Under the pieces are notes generated by a model, which ran no database searches, had not been told where the DNA came from, and saw only the letters and a program-made list of their open reading frames with translations. 64,000 bases of DNA. It comes from Opisthorchis felineus. Its lineage: Eukaryota; Platyhelminthes; Trematoda; Opisthorchiida; Opisthorchiidae. Below are positions 32,801 through 44,800 of this stretch, piece after piece. Where the stretch lies: contig SJOL01007097.1 in assembly GCA_004794785.1 (NCBI GenBank), forward strand, positions 293,982 through 357,981. The letters run 5' to 3'. Each line of letters opens with the position of its first letter. Position 1 is the first letter of the stretch. Both the position numbers and the translations under genes were made by a program.

Positions 32801-35800
32801 TTTCGTAATCTCCCTCATACCCCTCTGCCAGGTCAAGTGTTGGCCACCTCTCTGCTTCCGCCACTCTGAGTTGGGCATGGAAAACAGCACTCTCTTCGGC
32901 AAACGATGTACGTAACTGAGGCTGTGGGGATCCACATCCATAGAACGACCTTGTGCATTCGGAAAGCGTTTGTGCAGGCTGTGCACTCGACTGAGGACGT
33001 GAAGCGAATAACACGTATGAAGCATTATCCGTTCAGTCGCGTGTTCCTTTAGCCTCACTCCAAATTACGGTTGAGGCGGTCAACATCATTTGTGCGTGTG
33101 AACATCGCTTTGAAAGTCACTTCGGATTACTACTTTCATTTTCTGGTTTTCCTTTGATTGGTTTACTGCTCGTTGTATGTTTAATGGTTAGTATCGGAAA
33201 GATCCCCACGCTCATTTACTTTTATTCGTGTCAGACTTCATCCTTTTTATTTGGTAATCAGATTGCCGGTGATTTTTTGTGCAGAGCTGGGCGATGGGGA
33301 TAGCAAGGATGACGAATTCGCATTGTTAGGAACGACAGTATTTGTGGTGGATGCACTATATGTGGCTCATCCCAACACCTTGGTCAGCTCCTCTGGCTAC
33401 CATAGCTCCACTTGTTTGTTTTTGTGGGTAGGTTTTTACCACCTGCTCCCTTCAACACGTGCAGCATCGCTAAACACATCTTTTCAAACAATCTAAGACA
33501 GTGTAGGGTATTTTCTGTAGCTATTGCTTTTGTGGGGTATTTGATTACTTAGTTATTTGTCCTGCGGTCGTTGAGTCTGGCAGTTTTTTCTGCTACGCAC
33601 TTCCGTTTTCAGTTTCACAATTTCTACTGGTCCTATACAGGTGTTGCGTTCGATTTTTGTTCCATAACGTCCGTAGAAGGCACATGATCTGCTGGTTTGA
33701 ATGAAAATTGAATGAGGTTCTACTGAGAATATTGGTAGACCCGGATGCACCTGATTCTTATGTTTCCGTAGAATTTCGGGTCGCATGACTGTAGAAGCGA
33801 TCTTTTATGGCAATCTACTTCAATCCAAACCCAGTCGAGCTACAATGACCACCCAAAGATAGACCCATTCTTCTGACTGAAGGAGTTCACGGTGACTTTC
33901 CTCGTCAGTCCTCATTTAGTATGCAACCCCTTCTCCAAGAGAGGCCACCTCCTGGGGGAAACTATCCACCACAACGCGTCTCGGTCTATCTTTTTAGGAA
34001 GTACTACACATCTCATCTTACTGCTGTTTATTGGTTGTGGCTTGTGATTAATAATGACTTCCAGTTCTCTTGAGGTATTCCCTGCAGAAGCCGGGTATTT
34101 ATTCATTTGTTTTCGTTTGGGTTTATGATCACAGACTTTCTGTTAGGCAAGCCGATGCTTTTTAAGGGATTTTCCTCGGTCTTACTTCACCAGGTCGGCA
34201 CTAGCTTACAGGGTGTGTGTGTATGTGAAGCAGAAAAGATTCTGACAGAGAGGTCGGTAGTTCGAGTTCATCTCTCTGTTTTTTGGATGTTTCTGTCTGT
34301 GCTTGGGTAACGTGTCAGCGTATCAGCCCTAATAGCTCCTTCGGATTGCTTGGTAGCAGGAAGAATGTCGTAGTTGCGCGTCTTACTACAGGTCGTTCAA
34401 ATGGTTGTACGTGTTCTGTAACACCAATTTGTGGAAGTGAGTCTGGAACTAGATCCCATAACTCGTTGTATAGGCACGCAAGGAATTTGCGGGTAAATCT
34501 GCTTGCGATAACAGCTTGGTTTTACGGGTGACGAGTGGTTTTTAAGGGTAGAATTTTGCAGCGTCACTCTTCATAAACTTTTCATTCAGTTTGTATTCAA
34601 ATGGCCCAACGAACTGTCAAATGTTTTACCAGCGAACCTTCAAATTATTATTCAGTTTTTACCCAGTGTTCGGTGCAGTAGGTTTCGGAGCTGCTAGGCT
34701 TGCAGCATGCTTCCAATAATTTCTCCTTGGGCGTGAAGCATGGATCAGAAGAGATGTAAACTTGCGTTCTTTGCTGATTTCTGCTCAAACAAAGAGACCT
34801 CATCCCAGTCTTCAGAAGAGTGGTGGTTGGTCTACCAACACTTTTTATAGTACTTTCGTTGCCATGGGGTCGGCTGAAGCAGTCCAGTTGCGATCGTTTG
34901 TGTTTTCTTGTGGAACTTGTCATTATAAAAACTGTGTGACGCCTGTCGGATTCGCTTCCAAACGATCGACTACTCATTAACCAAGGTTCGTGGTTAGAAC
35001 AAATTTAGCAAGCTAGGCTTGGATTTTCCTCAGACTATCCAACTGAGACTAAATTTGGACGCAGTCAATAGGCGTATGTATCTCAAAGGACCACACTCAA
35101 GGAGATTGCATCGCCTCCGTATGTGTTTAAGTGAGCTTTGATATCCCGTCAATTCTAAGTGTTGTACATGCTTTTTCTGAACACGAAGCCGTGAATGTTT
35201 GCTTGTTTATCACCTAATTATGCCTGGTCTAACCTTAGTGTCTCAGAACCCACAAGTCGGTTCACATGTTGTGTCCGAAGCCCCATAAGCCTCGATTTCC
35301 CCTGAACAAAACTTGTCCAAGTTTTGCGGAGGCGAACCCCGGGGATCACCATTGTTTCATGTGCGGTGTGCCAGCAGTCGGCTAATATGGGGCTTGCTCT
35401 GCCAGCTTGATTGGAACTGAAAACGGTCGAACCAGATGGTTGGGTTTGACGATTTTTGGTCTGTGTTGGTGTCTCGTGTATGATGTTATAGGGATTGGAG
35501 TAGTTTATTAGATGGCTGGAGTTGTGTCCCTGTAACTTCGCCATCATGCGTTCTGACGCAAGCTGAAGACTGGCGCAACTGTCAAAGTTCTTGTTTATTG
35601 CAGACCAACATATTTTAGTTGTCACACGTGGGAAACGCTTTTTTACGCCTCTGTTTATACGACAGTCTTTAGATTTCCAGTCAATTGAACTGAATTATTT
35701 TTCCTGTTTTGGTAGAATTCCAGAAGGTCTATGATAGGCTGGACATCAGGGATCTTGTTGAACGAGGCGAATCGTTTTATCAATCCCGAATGCATGATAT

Positions 35801-38800
35801 GGTGCGAGATCTGGAGACGCTGAATATGTTGCAGTTAGACGAGGGTAGAAAAATACTCTGGGCTCCCAATTGTGACGTTCCACTGACGATTGTAAAGTCT
35901 GATGGTGGATTTACCTATGATACATCTGATCTTACTGCCTTGTTGCATCGGATACATGAGGAGAAGGCCGACTGGGTTATCTACGTGGTCGACTCTGGTC
36001 AGGTGAGCGTTTTTATTTTGACAGATTTCACTGCATTTATTAATTTGTGGTTGGGAACTTGTATTTTTTCACAAATAAAACCGAACCGTCAGGGCACCGA
36101 ATTTGTGACACTATTTGGTAACCTATTAAAAGTATAGCGCATTGTTTCCACCAGTGATCGTAACTCGTTACTGATATCCATGGGTGATCAGCTGACTGCT
36201 GAGACCCAGATCTTTGATTTCGACCATTTTCATCTAGAAGGCTTTGGTTAATGCCAGAGCTCAATAGAGGGATATCCAGGGATTAATGAGATACACTCGG
36301 ATCTGTGAACCTGTATGTAAGGATAATGCGGTAAAGGCGCTCGATTTCAATTTATCAGCTATAAACCGTATATCATGGATACATTGGTTCCAGCTGCTAA
36401 AGTTTCGATCACGGGAAAGTGGGAGGGCGTGGGGGATACAGCCAAGCGTTGGAGGTGATGGCATGTTCAGTTAGTTCGAGAACTGGGTAGCTACGCATCG
36501 AAGGCGATAGTTTTGATGCCCGAGCGCCACTGACTGCGTGATTGGACCATTTCTGCTAGTAACCTTAAACTTCACCATGAAAGGGCTCATTGGAGCCTAA
36601 TGGAAAGTCCAGTTAGGCCTCAAACAACCATTAATATCTCAGAAGAACGTTCTGTTTTTCCTGTCGATTTTGGGTTTTTATTTAAACTTGCTAAAACACG
36701 TAGGTTTACTATGTTCGTCTTCCCTAGCCGACTTACTGCTGTACACTGTCAAGGAACAATTTTTGACAACATACCTCTCGAAGAGGTTGCAAGCTATCTG
36801 TGAGTGATAACTATAACTGTTTGGTAACTGCATGGAGATGACACTGCGTCCGTTTCTTCTGAACTGAACTATCGTGGATAACTTAGATGCAAAATAAAGC
36901 GAAACCTAAGCTCAGTTAGTAAGAAAATCTTCCTCTATGCAAACCATCCTCCCAAGATTGTTTTCATGCGTGGGGACGACTGAACTGGAAGCTCGGCTTA
37001 CGTGAAATTTCAGACGAAAGCTAGAACACTTTACTGACGGATGCTTGAAGTTGAAACAACTTCTGTTACTTCTTGTTCGAGTATGCCGCAGAAGTAAGGC
37101 GCCTCGGGGGAACTCATCCAGAACGTCTATCTCAGGATTCCTACTCGCGAGGTTTCAGGTGATATGCTTTGCATGGGTGACTCTATCCAGAGACACCCAG
37201 CGACTCGCTTGGCAATTAGAGACTTTCATAGTCCGAGATTGCGTGGAGTTAGGCATGCCGGCCCCACCCCCTCCATGCTACTGCACACCATAGAGGCTTT
37301 TAGAACCGCATTGGACTCTTATTTAAACTGTTTATGCCGTACTTGACAGCGCATCGGCGGCCCCTGTCAACCTCTCAGTGACCGGAGTGTTCGCTTTTAA
37401 TGGTAGACCATTTTGACTCTGTTCCTCCTCGGAGAAAGGCGGCATCGTGGCTGCCATAAATGTGGAAACATCATGACGAAACAGTGCATTCTTTACCGCA
37501 CATCGGCTCGAATTACGTTACTCTTATTACGGGGGACCCGCTATTCTTTGTCCAGCCGCTCCCCTTTGACCTTTCTGGCATGGGTGTCCTCTGAGTAACG
37601 AAGTTGCAATCAGTGTAGCTCATTGCAACGCCTAAGTCGGAACACCAGATCAAGGTGGCGGCCCCTGGTTAAGATTGACCTTTCGACGGGGTGGCTGCGC
37701 TGCTCCACTTTACACCTTATTTTGTTGTATCTGACTGAAAACCCCGGCTCCAGAACCTTGGTGTTTTAACGGCTTTATTGCGAACAAGCGGCTGTAAGAT
37801 TACAGGGATCGTCGCAGCGCATTTTCTACGTTGAATCAAGACTGTCCGGTCAGTGTTAAATGATTGATCGGCATCGCTTCTAAGGCATGTCTCAGCACTC
37901 GATTATCCTCGGTTGTCGCTTGCCGCGTGAACGGTTAATCGATAACTGGCTTTTCTGACCCGGAGACTCGGCGGTTTTTCTGAAGCGATTTTGGTGGAGT
38001 TGGTGGTTTCTACTAAGCTCCGGATATTCTGGGGTTGGTTTGCGGACAGATTCATATCTGTGTCGTGGTGACTGATATTTTTATTCAGTAAAAAGTGGAA
38101 TTGTGTTCCCCTAAATGGGACTACCATATCGACCCGTAAAATCACCATTTTCGTCGCTCTGTTTGCAAAAGTGTATACTGTCTTACCGCTCACACAACCA
38201 TGAAACCTACCGACTAACTCTCCATCCCATTTGTTCACATCTTTTGCTTGCATTCTTCAGCTGCCTTGTTGGTCCAACATTCTGGTTTCGCTAACCAGTA
38301 CGATCCCCATCCCTTGTCCACTTTGTTTTCCTTCGGCAGGGCCTTCACTTCAATACTTTGTGGTCTGCTGCCGAAGCGGTCGGGTTCTATAAACCCAAAG
38401 TTCATCGGGTGGAGCATGTATCTTTCGGTGTGGTCCTTGGTGAAGATAAGTGAGTGGATCAGTTTGTTCGGAATTTGTTTGTATTGTTTCTTTTTGGTGG
38501 CATCGTAACTTAAGTTGTGAATCACATCTTGTTATAGTGAAAACACTGTTGATGCAGACACATTCTCATGCCCATTCTCGTCAGAGCAGTAACCTTTCCG
38601 TCTTTGGACTTGACTTTTATCGCAGATTCGTTTATTCATTCATTCACGCGATTACTATTCTACGTCGCGCCGTTTCTGACACGAATACCTTGTATGGTGA
38701 GATTTTCCTTTACACTCGGTTGTGATAAGATTAGCTTTTCTGGATGATTTTGACACCAAGTACGTTGAGATGACGTTTCTCTCTGCATGTGACTGCGGTG

Positions 38801-41800
38801 GGTCTTCAGATATGTTTGTATATTTGGAACAGACGCCCATTTGGTATGTTACCTCCTCTATTGCTTTGGTCCTGTCTCGATATTCCTTTTCGCACTTTTC
38901 TGCGAAGTTTCTTTAGGTTATTGGAAACGTCGCCACTTACTCCACTTGTTTGGGGCAGATGGGGTTTTGGGTTGAAACTATTAGCCTGTGAAGTTCCGTG
39001 CGGGTTAGTGGAAAATATTTCTGATCTTATTTTCCGCCGAGTCTGCGACTTCACCGAGAGAATGCCGGAGGACTTCTAGTTTGTTTGTTCCCTGAAACAT
39101 CGTGTTCAGTATTGGAGTTTCTTCCGGAAACTTAGGTTAACGAGGCCTTAAGATAGACTGTTTTACTTAACCCTGATGGAGACTTACGCTTATTTTACTT
39201 CGTTGCATACCGAAGCCTAAGTTGCCCACAAACAATCCTGTTTATGGAGCTACGTTTCCGGCTACGGCAAGAATCTAGTTTAACACATACGAATCACGAA
39301 ATCAGAATAACACAGTCTTTAGAATACACACAGAAAACTTCCCATAGACACACCAGCATCATTCAAGATAATTTAAAGTGGCAATGCAGAAGGTATCCAC
39401 GACGGTGAACTCTCATTATCTTGATCACAATACCGCCATCCATTGTGCATGACCTTCAAGGTTGCTACCCTACTCTTCTGTGACCTACTCTTTGCCCTTC
39501 GTTCGTATCCGATCATAGTGAAATCCAATCAAATCGACCAGCTGCCGCTCAAACGTGAGCGTCTGTGGGTTCGAACCACAGGCTCCTCTTTAGATTACCT
39601 TTTGGCTGTTTCAAACTCTGCTTTAAACTCCCTTTAAAATTCTTTTCGTGGGTGGTTTTCCTGTCGTCTTTTTCTTGAAAATCACCACGGGAAACGAACA
39701 ACTATCTGATAAGTGGATTCCAAGAGTTTCGAGGTCATGCAAGTGTTTTTTGGTAGATCCACAGCCCACAGTGTTTCAACAACTGCAATAAAGTCACCTC
39801 ACGTACAACGCAGCAACTGACATTGGGATATAGAACTGGATCCGGTGATGTACAGCGACAGTTACGCTATGGATCAGACGTTGCTCTGTGGGTTGTCATA
39901 GGTATTGGAGGTCAGCGAGCAATCGATCTGACGGTGTACAGCTAACAACACCACTTTCCCACTTAAGGGTTGAAACAAGTTTGACCCAGAACTTGAATAA
40001 TTTTGACTGCCAATGATTCAGACTTCAAGGGAATGGATCATCCATTGCATGTTAGCAGGAATTTCTTGGTTTTGCACACACGTTCGACGAAGAGAAATTT
40101 CAATTCGCTCCTAAGTGAACTAACGAACTGTTGCTGTTGCTGTTGCAGTATCTCCTCAAGCAAAGTTCTTTCGGAAGGGAGGCTCCGGTGTGTTGGCGCT
40201 GGGTTTGTCATAAATTTTTCATGTGGCCTGAATTAGATCGCCCTTTTGTGGGCCATAATTGTGCGTTTGATCGGTCTGCCTTCAGTTTTTTCGATTTTTC
40301 GCTTTTGCAGGAAAAAGTTCAAAACTCGTTCCGGTGAAACGGTTCGCTTGGTCGATTTGCTGGATGAAGGTTTGGAACGTTCAAAAAAGAGACTAATAGA
40401 GAAAGGTAGAGATAAGGTGAGCTGTTCTGACCATCCCTATTCATCCTAGTAACCTTCAGCTGCTAGCTGTGCATTTCGATAGTTTCGGAGGGAGTGTTAA
40501 TCTTTGGATGGAAGGGTCGAGCTGCCCGTCCAACGCTATAACCCAGTATAGTTCAGAAGTCCTTTTATTCCCAGTACTTTGTAGTCCACTTGCAACTTGA
40601 CTGAGCGCTATTGCCTCTGAGGTTAATCTGTGCTACAGACAAATATGCTTTTAACAATAACTTGTTAGTAATTTCTTCCCAATTCTCATTACGCATTTCA
40701 AACTGTTTCAAGTCGGATGCCGACCGGTTGTGAATATGGACCCCATTTATTTCGACTACACTAACTCGCTTCTTTCAGCTAACTGGGATCATGAGAACGC
40801 AGTTTGATCCCTGTATGAATAGGAAATTACATCATAGTTTTGGCTCAATGCAATTTTTTAAAAATGTACCCAATGCCGGACATATCCACGCTTCACAGGT
40901 TAAGCTGTTCAGGAAAGGTATTTTGCGTATCAGAAGATTGTTACCTCGCGGAAACAGTCTAGAGGTGGTTCGTCTGTGACCCTAACGCGGGTTGACGGCT
41001 ACGTTTTCTTTGGATAGGGGTCCTGGAGTTAGACACACCGCTGGCTAATGACTCTGACGACATGCAACAGATTATCTCATTCCATTTTGTGATTGAACCG
41101 TATTTTATCACATCGATTTGACGGTCATCGTACTCACGATCGCGGTTAGTGCGCATTTGGAGCGCGGGTTCAGTCGCAGTGTAAGAATGTTGGACGGATT
41201 GATAAATACCATGCTGGTCGGATCGTTGCACGTAGGCGCAAACTTCCCGAACAAATGCAAATCCCTACTACAACCTCTATTTATGTTATTTCGCCACCAT
41301 TTAAGATCGTACACTTACCCTAGCTTTTTCCTCGTAAACAATACAGAAGTAGTGAAGTTATAATGCTCCGAGCAAGTCAGATTTAGACCATTGTACTATC
41401 CAGCTAGAAGGCCGTGATTTATTTCGTTCTGACCATGCTGTCAGCTTTTGCAACAGAGCACGCGGCGTCATGACGTATGTGGAAACAGATTGATATTGCT
41501 CCATGCATATCGGATAAAAAATTATACTCCACCATAGAGCTAATATACGGAAAAATTTACACAAGCGCGTTGTCAGCACACGACCATCTGTTTTGGTTTC
41601 GATCTGTGTTGCCTGTTGAGAACATCCACGCCAACACTGCTAAGTTCACTTCTCCACTACCCAATCGAGTACGGAGGAAAACAGGGAGCACTTACAAAAG
41701 TGAAGGTCCTGCAGAAGTCAGAGACCTTACGTGAACAATCGAACTGGAAAACAACCACCTAAACAAGATTCATATCAATGCGGTTCTCGCCAACAAGAGC

Positions 41801-44800
41801 GTCCGTAAAATGTGACTGACTCTGAAAACAGCTATGTGGCGAAGGATCAAAGTTTTGCTCCTAACCTCGGCAAACTGAAACGTGGATTTTGGACCTGTCC
41901 CACTTACCCATTACAGTCTTGGCCACCAATGAGTGTACTGCCACGGATTGCGTGGCATCAGAAGTGAATGGGAACATGAGGCTAGTGAATTCAGGCAAAG
42001 CCTGTGGCCCTGGTCGTCTATTAACGTTGCTGTTCAAGGGTTATTCTGACATCCTTTCACTTGGGGAAATCCCTGACTGTTGGCGAGTGGCTAACACCGA
42101 TACCGAAGAAAGGCACCACAGAGTTTGACCCAGTTGCTTCTACCTCCATTCTGAAATTGTTTGAACGAGTGCTCTCGAATCGGATGCAAGGTACTCTATC
42201 GGATCAAGACTTGCTTACATTTACATATCGTCAGTCTTGCTCCACAATAGTTTTATGCCTAGTTCACTCCACCACAAAAGATAAATCTGTGCGCTTTTTG
42301 CCCATTAACTTCACTGGTACTTTTGGTAGTTCTGACCGAGAACAGTCGCTACAGCTTTTCACCTTGACGGGGTTAACAGGGCTTGCCCCAGCTAATTGAT
42401 GACGACTTTTCAAACTATATAAATTACTAGCGTGAATTACAGACTAACAGCAGTATTCCCCAGACTGCTGTTTCCCCCCTTCTCCTCTCTTTCGACGCTG
42501 ATGATATAGCAGTCGACTGCAGCTATCGCATGCCTGAAGCAAGTCTACTGCTACAAACTGTACTGAATGCAATTGTTGGTTGGTCAGAGGAGCGCTTACC
42601 AGAAACGCTAGAACATTATCTTTCCCCTCACCTCAGGTTGGCGTTACATTAAATCAACCTTCTTAGTAGCGATCAGCTCACCGTCATTTCCCCCAGAATT
42701 TCTCCTGCTAAATAGCAGTGTGCGACCCTGTCGGTTGACCTCAGCTGGTAACTCCATATCCGAGCAGTCTTTAGTAGAGTTCGAGGTATGGATTTTAATA
42801 CTATGAGACTTAGAACGCTCCATCTTATTCATGTTTTTTTTTCCATCGAACTTACTGCTTCCCTGGGAATCCTTGAGATAGATTACCGTCTTACTGTCAG
42901 GTCACCGAAACATCTATGTGCGGTGGAATCTCAAGGACGGGTTGACTTCGGTATTCATCATACCCATCATCACTTACTGAATCCAGGTTTACCTGATTCG
43001 CTCACACCAAGTACAAACTTTTGTCCTCAAATCTTCCACTTACCGTAATTCTGTGGCCCATTGTTTAGCTTGTTTTCTATGTCCTCCTACTGTCCTGTGT
43101 AATAGCATTGCGTCTCCCCTAGTTGTCTAAGCAGTTCGTTGGTGGATATTTCGGGTGAATTTTTTGAACGCCTAACGACTCATTCGATCGTTTACTCGTG
43201 ATACTGCTGTAAACTTGTATACCGGAAATTCACCTTAGGGTGCATAAAGCCCTGATTGACTTGGCTTGGAGTATTTATGTGAACGTTTCGGCCTCGCTAC
43301 ATCAGGGAGGGTGTCCGACCTTTTTACTACAGTCCCTGTCATCCAACTGGGTGGAATGTATGCATTTGTCAATGAAGGTCGATTAAAAATTCCCATTATT
43401 AGAACTTTGATGTCATCTAATGAGCATTATCATACATCATTGTGCTGATTTAACAGTCGCTTTTTTGTTTTGGTGGCCATAGGAACTAACAGAGGACGAG
43501 TTCAAAGCTGCCCAAGAAGCGATCGCATATGGTTGCATTAAATATGCTGATCTGTCCCACAGTCGAATAAATGATTATATCTTCTCATTCGACAAGGTAT
43601 GTTCTTATGCCACCGATGTTTGTTGCGTTGTTCTGGCTTTCACATTGATGCCAGGATTTTTCACATTTGAAATCCGAAAGTTCACTGCAGTTCCACGTCT
43701 CATGAACTCATCATTTTTTTGGAACAGGGAGCACTAGACCTAATGTAATGCTCCCGTCCTTTGCAGAGTCAGCGTGATAGTGAGATTTTTCTGGTTATTT
43801 GTTCGTTGTCCAGCACAGTACGGTTGAGAAGAGGCCCGTATAGCCGGACTCTTGTTGACTCCTTTCCGTGACACCTGAAGCGGATACCGAGTTGATGCTT
43901 AAATGAACATTGATTGGCTTTTCAGCACGAAACCCTACAAACGTATCACACGAAAATATCAGAACAGTTGTGTGTGCCCGTAACTGGAAAGTTACCCCGG
44001 GTCGATTCGGCAACGTGTGTTTTAGCAGAGATGTGGGACATGACGCTCGTACGCAGTGGAGTGGGATTAATACCAGAAAAGCGGAGAAAATGCGCAACTG
44101 ATCAATTTGATAGAAGGCATACTGTTATATTGATTTTAAAAACTGCCTATATAAGAGGTGGATGTTTTAAAACAGTCCGAGCAAAACGACCTAGGAAAAC
44201 TTATGGAAATACCCAGTAGAAATTATGACCGAGCGCCAGAGACGACCATGGCTTGCATACATCTGGTTCATGGACTTTTGTCTCGTCATCCCAGATCAAA
44301 CCACACACCAGAGCTTTACCGTTGGATTACGTGGGAAGGGACCGTCATGAAATATGTAGCTTACTTAAAAATGTTCCAAACCAGTCTGGATGAGAAGGTT
44401 TGCTATGCTGTCGGTGTACGGAAAACATGGATTAATATGGTGAAGACGGACTATATGCTACTGGAGTCGACCAACAAGCGTTAAACGACGACTTAGGTCA
44501 GACGGCTACTACAGCCCTTCCTGTGGGTCATTCGATGTATATAAGAATCACTACATTTTGCCGATGGAAACGATCACACTTTCGCTTCTGTGAAGACTTC
44601 ATATGGAACGAATGCTTTGTCGCCTCGTTTTCCAACAGACTATTTAACGGAGCATGAAAACCCGTAAGCCCATCGTCCTATATTTGAAGACTGATTCGAC
44701 TATCCCAAAGTCGGCACAATTCAAGTCATTCCTTTGACACTCGTACGTCGAAGTTGGTTTTCCCTCTGAATTTCGAATTTCAAACAACAGTATCTTATTT

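Larger units (their letters stand above)
31357..35715 (+). other. RARS1 intron 6 (4.4 kb)
   Basis: Holds an RTE fragment pair at 32415-32925. The rest is AT-rich with short ORFs on both strands, such as 34648-34977 (-, 109 codons) and 35218-35625 (-, 135 codons), which have no domain I can name. They may be decayed retroelement parts. Confidence 0.85.

Noticed and set aside
38931..38975. Another candidate for RARS1 exon 8 (GADGVLG-like frame)
   Set aside because: The similarity is a few residues only, the frame hits a stop at once, and splice sites are lacking.
40183..40212. Possible missing RARS1 exon 8 (frame reading RCVGAGFVI)
   Set aside because: It loosely resembles the expected HAGFG segment, but the preceding residues do not fit, no donor follows, and a stop comes soon after.
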